NCBI RefSeq assembly: GCF_901827185.1
Contig: NZ_LR594671.1
Location: 1,488,001 to 1,552,000 of the forward strand
DNA length: 64,000 nt
Source of the DNA: Variovorax sp. PBL-E5
GTDB taxonomy: Bacteria; Pseudomonadota; Gammaproteobacteria; Burkholderiales; Burkholderiaceae_C
Direction: 5' to 3'
Of the stretch, positions 56,776 to 64,000 are shown in pieces (the first letter of the stretch is position 1; each line of letters begins with the position of its first letter). The notes below the pieces were generated by a model. It saw only the letters and a program-made list of their open reading frames with translations. It did no database searches and was not told the DNA's origin. Made by a program: the position numbers and the translations under genes.

Positions 56776-57170
56776 TGAGCGATTCGACATTGCAATCCGA
56801 TCCCTATGTCGCCGCCTTTCCCGAGCTGCTGCCGTTCTGGGAAGCCACCGCGCGCGGCGTGCTGCTGCTGCCACGCTGCCGCGCCTGTGGGCAGGTGCAC
56901 TGGCATCCGCGCGCGCAGTGCCCCGAGTGCCGCAGCGACGACCTCGAGTGGATCGAGGCCAGGGGCCGCGGCGTGCTGCACACCTTCACGCTCGTGCGCC
57001 GCCCGAGCGAGAACACGCTGCTTGCGTACGTGCGCATCGACGAAGGCCCGTTGCTGATGACGAACATCGTGGGCGCGGAGCCCGACGCCCTTCGCATCGG
57101 CATGCCGATGCAGGTGGACTTCCGCGCCACGCCGGAGGGCCGCATCGCGCCGGTGTTCCGCCCCGCTTGA
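56775..57170 (+). CDS. DUF35 OB-fold protein with zinc ribbon, second copy
   Basis: 131 residues: zinc ribbon with CRAC near residue 35 and CPEC near residue 49, then an OB fold (GVLHTFTLVRRPSEN onward). Its ATG shares a base with the thiolase-fold stop, so the two are made in equal amounts, as expected for a complex. Same domain order as the copy at 48004 but low similarity outside the ribbon, so the two modules diverged long ago. Confidence 0.92.
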   Translation: MSDSTLQSDPYVAAFPELLPFWEATARGVLLLPRCRACGQVHWHPRAQCPECRSDDLEWIEARGRGVLHTFTLVRRPSENTLLAYVRIDEGPLLMTNIVGAEPDALRIGMPMQVDFRATPEGRIAPVFRPA

Positions 57171-57192
57171 ACCGATATCAACAGGAGACGAC

Positions 57193-58176
57193 ATGAATTT
57201 CACGACTCGCACCTTGTCGCGCCGCCGCGTGCTGCTCGGCGCGGCCGCGGCCACCCTCGCCGCCCCCGCGTTCAGCCAAGGCACGTACCCGAACAAGCCG
57301 ATCCGCCTCATCGTGCCTGCGGCCGCGGGCGGCGCTACCGACATCATCGGCCGCCTCATCGCGCAGAAGGTCAGCCAATCCTGGCCGCAACCGATGATCG
57401 TGGAAAACCATGCGGGCGCCGCCGGCGTGATCGGCACGCAGATCGTCGCGCGCGCCCCGGCCGACGGCTACACGATCCTGATGGGCGCGATCAACCACAC
57501 CATCAATGCGAGTCTGATGGAGAAGCTGCCCTACGACTCAGTCAAGGACTTCACCTTCATCTCGCACGTGGTGTCGATTCCGAACGTACTCGTGGTGAAT
57601 CCGGAGAAGGTGCCGTCGAAGACGGTCGCCGAGTTCATCGCGTACGCGAAGTCGAACGACAAGCTGGTGTTCGGATCCTCCGGCAACGGCACCTCGCAGC
57701 ACCTCGCGGCCGAGATGTTCCGGATGGACACCGGCGCGAAGTACCTGCACGTGCCGTACAAGGGCGCGGCCCTGGCGATCAACGACCTGCTCGGCGGCCA
57801 CGTGGACCTGATGTTCGACAACCTGCCTTCGGCGGCGGAGAACATCCGCGCGGGCAAGTTGCGCGCGCTCGGCGTGACCAGCGCCACGCGCAGCCCCGCC
57901 TTCCCCGACTTGCCTGCGATCGCCGAGACCGTGCCGGGCTTCGACGTGCGTTCCTGGTTCGGTCTGATCGGCCCGGCGAACCTGCCGAAGGACGTCGTGG
58001 ACAAGCTGTACGCCGAGATGGTGAAGATCTTCGCGATGCCCGACGTGAAGGAGCGGCTCGCCACGCTCGGCGCCGATGCGCAGGTGACCTCGCCCGTGCA
58101 GTTCGACACCTACGTGCACCAGGAAATGGGCCGCTGGGCGAAGGTGGTCAAGGCCTCGGGCGCCAAGGTGCAGTAG
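57193..58176 (+). CDS. Bug family tripartite tricarboxylate transporter substrate-binding protein
   Basis: 327-residue periplasmic solute-binding protein. The signal has twin Arg (SRRRVLLGAAAATLAAPAFSQ), which hints at Tat export. Then YPNKPIRLIVPAAAGGATDIIG and VENHAGAAGVIGTQIVARAP, the two Bug loops that hold carboxylate ligands. Last gene of the LacI-controlled module, 22 bases after the DUF35 gene; presumably it captures the acid that the ligase activates. No TctA/TctB genes nearby. Confidence 0.92.
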   Translation: MNFTTRTLSRRRVLLGAAAATLAAPAFSQGTYPNKPIRLIVPAAAGGATDIIGRLIAQKVSQSWPQPMIVENHAGAAGVIGTQIVARAPADGYTILMGAINHTINASLMEKLPYDSVKDFTFISHVVSIPNVLVVNPEKVPSKTVAEFIAYAKSNDKLVFGSSGNGTSQHLAAEMFRMDTGAKYLHVPYKGAALAINDLLGGHVDLMFDNLPSAAENIRAGKLRALGVTSATRSPAFPDLPAIAETVPGFDVRSWFGLIGPANLPKDVVDKLYAEMVKIFAMPDVKERLATLGADAQVTSPVQFDTYVHQEMGRWAKVVKASGAKVQ

Positions 58177-58458
58177 CGCACCTCATCGGGGGACGCGAGG
58201 GATTGACACCAGCACATCGCCGCTTCGTGAACGCGCTGATGCTCGGTTGTGGAACCAATGACGCCGCGGGTGAGCACACTCTCGGTCTGCCGCGTTCGCA
58301 AAAGCTTTGAGCTGCGGGCGGTGATTCTTTCTTGACGCTCCCCCCTCAGCCCGTCGGGCCGACATAGTCAACGGCCGCAGCAAGTTCGCGCAAGAACAAC
58401 GGCATGCAAGGCCCTAGCATGGCAGACGATCGAAACACCGGACGCCTCTTCTCTCCAC
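58177..58458. other. 282-base gap without a recognisable gene
   Basis: Between the Bug gene and the TIGR03084-like gene. It holds a TTGACG at 58333-58338 without a convincing -10 and an inverted repeat GGCCG-N10-CGGCC around 58359-58378. No clear terminator T-tract is present. It probably contains the promoter of the downstream carboxylase run. Confidence 0.4.
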
Positions 58459-59283
58459 ATGAACGACCTCTGCGATGATCTGGCCGCTGAATATGGCGAA
58501 CTCGCAGAGCGTTGCCACGCACTCAGCGTCAACGACTGGACCCGCGCCACCCCCTTCTACCGCTGGACGCCCAGGGACGAGATCGCGCATCTCTGCTACT
58601 TTGAGCAGTGCGCTGCGCAGGCGCTGGCCAATCCGCCAGCCTTCCGCATTGACGAGTCTGCGTTGAAGAAGCGCCTGAGCACGGGCGAGGAGATCAGCGC
58701 CATCGCGCGTGCGCAATACGCCCATCTGGACGATTCGAGCTTGCTGACTCTCTGGCAACGCCGCTGCGAATCCGTGATTGCGTCGCTCCGGCAAAGGAAT
58801 TCCAAGGACCGGATTCCCTGGTTCGGACCCGACATGAGCGCGCGCTCCTTCGCGACCGCGCGCCTGATGGAGACTTGGGCGCATGGCCAGGACATCTGGG
58901 ATGCCCTGTCGGAGCGGCGGCCCGCGTCCGATCGCATCCGCCATATCGCACACCTCGGCGTGACGACGCTGGCCTGGAGTTTCAGCAATCGAGGCATGAA
59001 GCCTCCGGCCGAAACGCCGTTTGTGCGACTCGACGCGCCGAGCGGCGCGATCTGGACCTGGGGCGACTCGGCGACGGGCTCGTGGGTGCGCGGGCCCGCC
59101 GAAGATTTTTGTCTGGTCGTGACCCAGCGTCGTCACGCCGCAGACACGGCGCTCGAGATCCATGGAGAGCCCGCGACGACTTGGCTCGCGATCGCCCAGT
59201 GCTTCGCGGGGCCACCGGCACAGGGCCCGGAGCCAGGTCGCCGCAATGTGAACCATGTGTCCCGCTCCCATCTCGAGCGGTGA
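58459..59283 (+). CDS. TIGR03084-like protein (DinB / maleylpyruvate isomerase-like fold)
   Basis: 274 residues. The N-terminal half matches the mycothiol-dependent maleylpyruvate isomerase-like/DinB helical bundle: WTRATPFYRWTPRDEIAHL near residue 27 (metal-type His), then FATARLMETWAHGQDIWDAL near residue 134 with the second His. A beta-rich C-terminal part follows (GAIWTWGDSATGSW). I recognise the TIGR03084 type from memory of the family. Function is unknown, and mycothiol is not made by proteobacteria. It overlaps the next gene by 29 bases. Confidence 0.75.
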   Translation: MNDLCDDLAAEYGELAERCHALSVNDWTRATPFYRWTPRDEIAHLCYFEQCAAQALANPPAFRIDESALKKRLSTGEEISAIARAQYAHLDDSSLLTLWQRRCESVIASLRQRNSKDRIPWFGPDMSARSFATARLMETWAHGQDIWDALSERRPASDRIRHIAHLGVTTLAWSFSNRGMKPPAETPFVRLDAPSGAIWTWGDSATGSWVRGPAEDFCLVVTQRRHAADTALEIHGEPATTWLAIAQCFAGPPAQGPEPGRRNVNHVSRSHLER

Positions 59284-60142
59284 GCCCCTCGGACTGCGGC
59301 ATCAGGCCCGTCTCGACGCGCTGCTGCGGGAGCGTTTCGCAGATAGGGGGGGCTTCTGCCTGTCGGACCCCTGGTTCGCCAACCTGTACCTATTTCGCGA
59401 GGCTCACGCCTACCGATTCGTCGATGGCGCACTGCCCTATGTCAGCGGTCTGACCTACGACGGGGTACGGCATATTCTTCCGCTCTTCGAGCCGGCGACC
59501 GCATCGTCCGACGAGCTCGACGCGCTGTTCCACCGCGCGGACTGTCTCTTTCCCTTGAGCCAATCGCAGGTCGACCGGTTGGATCCTCGGCGCTTCGATT
59601 GGGCTTCGTCACGAGCGGACGAGGACTATCTCTACCTCGCGCAGGACATTCGCGACTATGGTGGCCGGCTGCGAGCCAAGAAACTCAACCTGGTGCGGCA
59701 GCTTCTGGCGGCCCACGAAGTTCAATGCCGGACCTATGGCATCGACGATCTCGGCACGTGCACGTTCATCGTGCAGGAGTGGATGGCTGCCAAGGGCAAG
59801 CGCCAAGGCGAAGCGGACGAGCGGGCCTGTCTGGAGGCGCTTGCAATGGCTCCTCAACTGGGGCTGACGGGGTTCGTGTATTTCGTCGGGCATCGACCGG
59901 CGGGCTTCGTTCTCCTGCAGCTGCTGCGCGACGACTACGCAGTGGTGCGATTCGCCAAGGGCTCGGAAGCCTTCAAGGGAATCTACCAGTACATGTTTCG
60001 GCACGCAGCCACTGCATTTCGCTCGGTCAATTGGCTCAACTTCGAGCAGGACATGGGTCTTCCGAATTTCAGGCAGACCAAGATGTCCTATGGGCCGGCA
60101 GCCTTGGTTCCGAAGTTCAGGGTGCGCGTGCGTTCGCGCTGA
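59255..60142 (+). CDS. DUF2156 / phosphatidylglycerol lysyltransferase C-terminal domain protein
   Basis: 295-residue GNAT-like protein of the DUF2156 group, related to the soluble catalytic half of aminoacyl-phosphatidylglycerol synthases (MprF), here without membrane segments. Typical blocks are FADRGGFCLSDPWFANLYLF at the start, DYLYLAQDIRDYGGRLRAKKLN near residue 127 and a closing WLNFEQDMGLPNFRQTKMSY near residue 260. The start overlaps the preceding gene by 29 bases in another frame; a shorter start is possible. Why it sits with a carboxylase is unclear. Confidence 0.82.
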   Translation: MCPAPISSGEPLGLRHQARLDALLRERFADRGGFCLSDPWFANLYLFREAHAYRFVDGALPYVSGLTYDGVRHILPLFEPATASSDELDALFHRADCLFPLSQSQVDRLDPRRFDWASSRADEDYLYLAQDIRDYGGRLRAKKLNLVRQLLAAHEVQCRTYGIDDLGTCTFIVQEWMAAKGKRQGEADERACLEALAMAPQLGLTGFVYFVGHRPAGFVLLQLLRDDYAVVRFAKGSEAFKGIYQYMFRHAATAFRSVNWLNFEQDMGLPNFRQTKMSYGPAALVPKFRVRVRSR

Positions 60143-60223
60143 CGAGTTGCCGAGGTACAGCCAATTGGCACAAGACCCGCGTGCATGACATCCCTACGCT
60201 TCGTCTCATAGCTTCACACCGGC

Positions 60224-61843
60224 ATGGCATCTATCCAAACCACCCTCTCTGCTTCGTCCGAACGCTTCGTGGCAAACCGGGCAGGGATGCTGACGCTTCT
60301 GGAGCAGGTGCGCGAACACCAGGCCCGCACCGTGCGCAAGTCGGCCGCCGCGAAGGCGCGCTTCGAGGCGCGCGGGCAACTCATGCCGCGCGAACGCCTG
60401 TCCCTGCTTCTGGACCCGCAGACTCCCTTTGTCGAGCTCTCCACACTCGCAGGTCTGGGCATGGACAAGCCGGATCTCACCCAAAGCGTGTCGGGCGGCG
60501 GCGTGATTGCAGGCATCGGGTTCGTCTCGGGTATCCGCTGCATGGTGAGTGCGTCCGACTCCGGCATCGACGCTGGTGCGCTGCAGCCGATGGGCCTGGA
60601 CAAGCAGTTGCGCATGCAGGAAATCGCGCTGGAGAACCGCCTGCCGTACGTGCAGCTCGTCGAGAGCGCCGGAGCCAATCTGATGAGCTACCGGGTGGAG
60701 GAGTTCGTTCGCGGCGGCCACCTGTTTCGCAACTTGGCGCGCATGTCCGCCGCCGGGCTGCCGGTGCTGACCGTGACGCACGGATCGTCCACCGCCGGCG
60801 GCGCCTATCAAACCGGACTCTCGGACTATGTCGTCATGGTCCGGGGAAGATCGCGCGCCTTCCTCGCGGGGCCGCCGCTCCTGATGGCTGCCACCGGCGA
60901 GGTGGCGAGCGAGGAAGAACTCGGCGGCGCCGAGATGCATACGACGGTGTCGGGCCTGGGCGACTACCTGGCTGAAGACGACCGCGACGCGATCCGCATC
61001 GCGCGCGAGATCCTCGCCCAGATCGACTGGCGCCAGGAGCCCGCCGAGACGCGGCGCGACTTCAGACCACCGCGCTACGACCGCGAGGAACTGCTGGGCA
61101 TCATGCCCATGGACCACAGGCAGCCCGTGGACATGCGGGAGGTCATCGCACGCATTGCCGACGACTCGGACTTTCTCGAGTTCAGCGCCGGCTATGGCAG
61201 CGAGACCGTCTGCGGGCACTTCAAGATCGAAGGCTGGCCCATCGGCGTGATCACCAACAACGGGCCGATCGACCCCGCCGGCGCCGCCAAGGCCACGCAT
61301 TTCATCCAGGCCTGCTGCCAGGCCCGGACACCGCTTCTCTACCTCAACAACACGACCGGATTCATCGTCGGGCGCCGCTACGAAGAGGCCGGCATCATCA
61401 AGAGCGGATCCCAGATGATCCAGGCGGTCACCAACGCCACGGTGCCGCAGATCACGCTGTACTGCGGCGCTTCCTTCGGGGCCGGCAACTACGGCATGTG
61501 CGGCCGCGGCTTCCATCCGCGTTTCTGCTTTTCATGGCCGAATGCCAAGACCGCCGTCATGGGCGCGGAGCAGGCCGCTCGCACGATGGCGATCGTCACC
61601 GAGGGCGCCATGAGACGCAAGACCGGCAATGTGGACCACGCGGCCCTCGACGCGCAGCAGCGGCGGATCGTCGAACTCTTCGAGTCGCAGACGAGCGTAT
61701 TCACGACCAGTGCCCTCATGCTGGACGATGGGGTCATTGATCCTCGCGATACGCGAGAGCTTCTCGCCATGGTCATGGCGGTGTGCCGCGAGGCCGACGC
61801 GAGGACCCCGCGCCCGATGCAGTTCTCGGTGGCCCGGCCCTGA
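60224..61843 (+). CDS. Acyl-CoA carboxylase, carboxyltransferase (beta) subunit, MccB/AtuC-like
   Basis: 539-residue carboxyltransferase subunit of a biotin-dependent acyl-CoA carboxylase. The N-terminal CT half has YVQLVESAGANLMSYRVE and VTHGSSTAGGAYQTGLSDY near residue 185; the C-terminal half has GVITNNGPIDPAGAAKATHF near residue 343 and CGASFGAGNYGMCGRGF near residue 414, the pattern of methylcrotonyl-CoA and geranyl-CoA carboxylases rather than propionyl-CoA carboxylase. It carboxylates an unsaturated branched acyl-CoA. Followed after 15 bases by the biotin subunit. Confidence 0.9.
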   Translation: MASIQTTLSASSERFVANRAGMLTLLEQVREHQARTVRKSAAAKARFEARGQLMPRERLSLLLDPQTPFVELSTLAGLGMDKPDLTQSVSGGGVIAGIGFVSGIRCMVSASDSGIDAGALQPMGLDKQLRMQEIALENRLPYVQLVESAGANLMSYRVEEFVRGGHLFRNLARMSAAGLPVLTVTHGSSTAGGAYQTGLSDYVVMVRGRSRAFLAGPPLLMAATGEVASEEELGGAEMHTTVSGLGDYLAEDDRDAIRIAREILAQIDWRQEPAETRRDFRPPRYDREELLGIMPMDHRQPVDMREVIARIADDSDFLEFSAGYGSETVCGHFKIEGWPIGVITNNGPIDPAGAAKATHFIQACCQARTPLLYLNNTTGFIVGRRYEEAGIIKSGSQMIQAVTNATVPQITLYCGASFGAGNYGMCGRGFHPRFCFSWPNAKTAVMGAEQAARTMAIVTEGAMRRKTGNVDHAALDAQQRRIVELFESQTSVFTTSALMLDDGVIDPRDTRELLAMVMAVCREADARTPRPMQFSVARP

Positions 61844-61858
61844 CAAGGATTGAATTCG

Positions 61859-63859
61859 ATGAGTTCGCCAACCCCCTTCAGCAAGATCCTGATCGCCAAC
61901 CGCGGAGAGATCGCCTTGCGCATCATGCGGACCGCGCGGCAGCTCGGCTATCGCTGCGTCGCGGTGTATTCGCATGCCGACGCGGATGCACGTCATGTGC
62001 GCGAGGCAGACCAGGCGGTGTGCGTGGGCGATTCGCTGCCCGCTCAGTCCTATCTGAACATCCCCGCCCTGATCGACGCGGCCCGCCTGACCGGCGCGGA
62101 CGCGGTGCATCCCGGCTACGGCTTCCTGGCCGAGAACGAGGCGTTCGCGCAGGCCTGCGTCGATGCCGGGCTGGTCTTCATCGGTCCGTCTGCGGAGGCG
62201 ATCCGCGCGATGGGCAGCAAGGCCCGCGCCAAATTGCTGATGGAGCAGGCGGGCGTGCCTTGCATTCCGGGCTACCAGGGAGAGGATCAGAGCGAACGGC
62301 AGTTGATGGCCGAAGCGCAACGCGTCGGCTTCCCCGTCATGATCAAGGCCAGTGCGGGCGGTGGCGGACGAGGCATGCGGCTGGTGCAGACGCCGGGCGA
62401 TTTCCCCGAGTTGCTGCGAAGCGCGCAGTCCGAAGCGAAGAATGCCTTCGGCGATGCCCAGGTCATTCTCGAGCGCGCCATCGTGCAGCCGCGCCACATC
62501 GAGATTCAGATCCTCGCCGACCGTTTCGGCCACGCCATTCATCTGGGCGAACGCGACTGTTCGGTGCAGCGCCGTCACCAGAAGCTCATCGAGGAAGCGC
62601 CTTCGCCCGCGGTCGATGCCGAACTGCGCCAGCGCATGGGGGAGGTGGCGGTCAAGGCAGTGCAGGCCATCCGTTACGAAGGCGCGGGCACGCTCGAGTT
62701 CCTGCTCGACCCGTCGGGCGCGTTCTACTTCATGGAGATGAACACGCGGCTTCAGGTGGAGCATCCGGTGACCGAGGCGATCACCGGTCTGGACCTGGTC
62801 GAACTGCAGCTTCGCATTGCCGCCGGCGAAGCGCTGCCGCTTTCGCAGGCGCAGGTGCAGTTCAAAGGTCACGCGATGGAGGTGCGGATCTGCACCGAGG
62901 ATCCGTCGCGCGCCTTCATGCCGCAGAGCGGAACGATGTCGCTCTGGGAGCCCACACGGCGTTTGCGCGTCGATCACGCGCTGGCATCCGGATGTGCCAT
63001 ACCGCCTTTCTACGATTCGATGATCGCCAAGGTGGTCAGCCATGGCATCGACCGCGACGAGGCGCGCCGCAAGCTCGCCACCGGCCTGGAAGATTGCGTC
63101 GCACTGGGCGTGCAGACCAACAAGGCTTTTCTCGGCCGCTGTCTGACCCATCCGGTATTCGCGGCCGGGAGGGCGAGCACGGCCTTCATTGCCGAGCATC
63201 TGGATGCGCTGCTCGTGTCGACGGACGACGAACTGGCACGGGCGCAGGCGGTGGGTGCGCTGCTGATGCTGGAGACCAGCGCCGGCGCCTCGCGACGCGC
63301 CGGAACTCGCCAGCTCGGAAGTTCGCTTCCCATCGAGCTCCGCCTGGATTTCGGCGGCCGCGCGGCCGGCGCGCTTTTCCATGCGACAGGCGAGCACGCG
63401 TACGAGCTGCAGATCGATGGGCGCTCGCACAAGATGTCGGTCAACGAAATCGAAGAGCATTCGCTGCAGGTGCTCTGCGATGGCATCCTCGAGCGCGTCT
63501 TCTTTCATCGCGATGGCGCAAGGCTGCTGTTCGAGTATCGCGGTCAGGCGCACGAAGTGTTGGACGCCACGCGTGCCGCCACGATTCGCAAGGAAGATGA
63601 AGCGGGGACCGACGGTGGCTTGCGCGCCTCGATGAACGGGCGCGTGATCGCCGTGCTGGCCCAGGTGGGAGACAAGGTCCGGGCCGGCCAGCCGATCATC
63701 ACCCTGGAGGCGATGAAGATGGAACACGCGCATGGCGCCCCTGTCGCGGGAACCGTCACGGCAGTGCACGCAGCCGTGGGGGATCATGTCCCGGCCCGGC
63801 GGATGCTGGCGGAAATCACCGCCGATGCGCCCGTCGTCTCGGCGAATGGCAGCCCGTGA
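61859..63859 (+). CDS. Acyl-CoA carboxylase, biotin carboxylase/biotin carrier (alpha) subunit
   Basis: 666-residue alpha subunit: biotin carboxylase N domain (ILIANRGEIALRIMRTARQLG at residues about 10-30), ATP-grasp domain (IKASAGGGGRGMRLV near residue 165, EMNTRLQVEHPVTE near residue 298), a BT linker, and a C-terminal biotinyl domain with biotinylated Lys in LEAMKMEHAH near residue 620. ATG at 61859 is chosen over a TTG three codons earlier because GGA of ACAAGGA is 9 bases away. Forms an MCC/GCC-type complex with the preceding beta subunit; no acyl-CoA dehydrogenase or hydratase for leucine or terpene catabolism is adjacent. Confidence 0.93.
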   Translation: MSSPTPFSKILIANRGEIALRIMRTARQLGYRCVAVYSHADADARHVREADQAVCVGDSLPAQSYLNIPALIDAARLTGADAVHPGYGFLAENEAFAQACVDAGLVFIGPSAEAIRAMGSKARAKLLMEQAGVPCIPGYQGEDQSERQLMAEAQRVGFPVMIKASAGGGGRGMRLVQTPGDFPELLRSAQSEAKNAFGDAQVILERAIVQPRHIEIQILADRFGHAIHLGERDCSVQRRHQKLIEEAPSPAVDAELRQRMGEVAVKAVQAIRYEGAGTLEFLLDPSGAFYFMEMNTRLQVEHPVTEAITGLDLVELQLRIAAGEALPLSQAQVQFKGHAMEVRICTEDPSRAFMPQSGTMSLWEPTRRLRVDHALASGCAIPPFYDSMIAKVVSHGIDRDEARRKLATGLEDCVALGVQTNKAFLGRCLTHPVFAAGRASTAFIAEHLDALLVSTDDELARAQAVGALLMLETSAGASRRAGTRQLGSSLPIELRLDFGGRAAGALFHATGEHAYELQIDGRSHKMSVNEIEEHSLQVLCDGILERVFFHRDGARLLFEYRGQAHEVLDATRAATIRKEDEAGTDGGLRASMNGRVIAVLAQVGDKVRAGQPIITLEAMKMEHAHGAPVAGTVTAVHAAVGDHVPARRMLAEITADAPVVSANGSP

Positions 63860-64000
63860 ATGCCTCGCCGCCCGAGTGCTTGCGCCATTCACGGCGCGGC
63901 GAAGCCAAGAAGAATAAGCAAGTGCCGAACGCGTCGTTGGTGAATGGTGTGGACTCGCCTACGCTTGTCCGTTTGGCCGGACGCAATGATTCAACACAGA
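63860..64000. other. Window end after the carboxylase, nothing identifiable
   Basis: 141 bases. A loose inverted repeat TCGCCGC (63865-63871) and GCGGCGA (63896-63902) follows the carboxylase stop without a T-tract. A reading frame starting near 63941 runs off the window but is too short to judge. Confidence 0.4.

Overview
The window looks like a chromosomal segment of a GC-rich betaproteobacterium of the order Burkholderiales, most probably Comamonadaceae (Variovorax-like). This rests on very high GC with strong third-position GC bias, two Bug-type solute-binding proteins, a betaproteobacterial-style minor pilin cluster, and a very high density of LysR/IclR/LacI-regulated catabolic operons. 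The genus is an inference. I see no rRNA, tRNA, CRISPR, insertion sequence or phage gene, and no gene-free stretch longer than about 300 bases.

Layout. 1-3202: two tandem metal-dependent amidohydrolases (the first cut by the window edge) and a UbiD-family decarboxylase. 3212-6977: small housekeeping or unknown genes (EthD, EVE, PaaI-type thioesterase, beta-propeller, membrane protein) plus a composite pseudogene of a FAD monooxygenase fused out of frame to a DUF4166-like tail. 7200-14004: type IV pilus minor pilin cluster fimT-pilV-pilW-pilX-pilY1-pilE. 14015-19362 (minus): three-subunit molybdenum hydroxylase, a COG0523 GTPase and UbiX, divergent from a LysR gene and followed by an NCS2 nucleobase permease. 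22002-27915 (minus): gcl-hyi-glxR (glyoxylate to glycerate) and maeB, divergent from a second LysR gene. 28974-31096: MsrB, IclR regulator, flavin reductase. 31293-35236: Bug protein, RidA, LigI-like amidohydrolase, FAH-family protein and HpaH-like hydratase with overlapping start and stop codons. 35262-37054: orphan ABC ATPase, TMEM175-like protein, I78-like lipoprotein.

37288-51765 is one long plus-strand catabolic run: a five-gene Liv/HAAT-type ABC importer, SMP-30 lactonase, CoA-transferase, acyl-CoA ligase, LysR regulator, thiolase-fold protein with DUF35 partner, aldehyde dehydrogenase, a second SMP-30 and an enoyl-CoA hydratase. 52990 onward has a LacI regulator with two operator-like palindromes in front of a second module: acyl-CoA ligase, SDR, thiolase-fold protein with DUF35 partner, and Bug protein. 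58459-63859 carries a TIGR03084-like protein, a DUF2156 protein and both subunits of a biotin-dependent acyl-CoA carboxylase.

Functional reading (inference): most of the window takes up organic acids or (hetero)aromatics, activates them to CoA thioesters and degrades them. The two thiolase-fold/DUF35 modules, the first without the thiolase nucleophilic Cys, suggest retro-aldol side-chain cleavage, substrate unknown. A 47-bp bipartite motif shared by the promoters of the molybdenum hydroxylase operon and the NCS2 permease ties those two units into one regulon, probably under the adjacent LysR protein, and suggests a purine-like or N-heterocyclic substrate.
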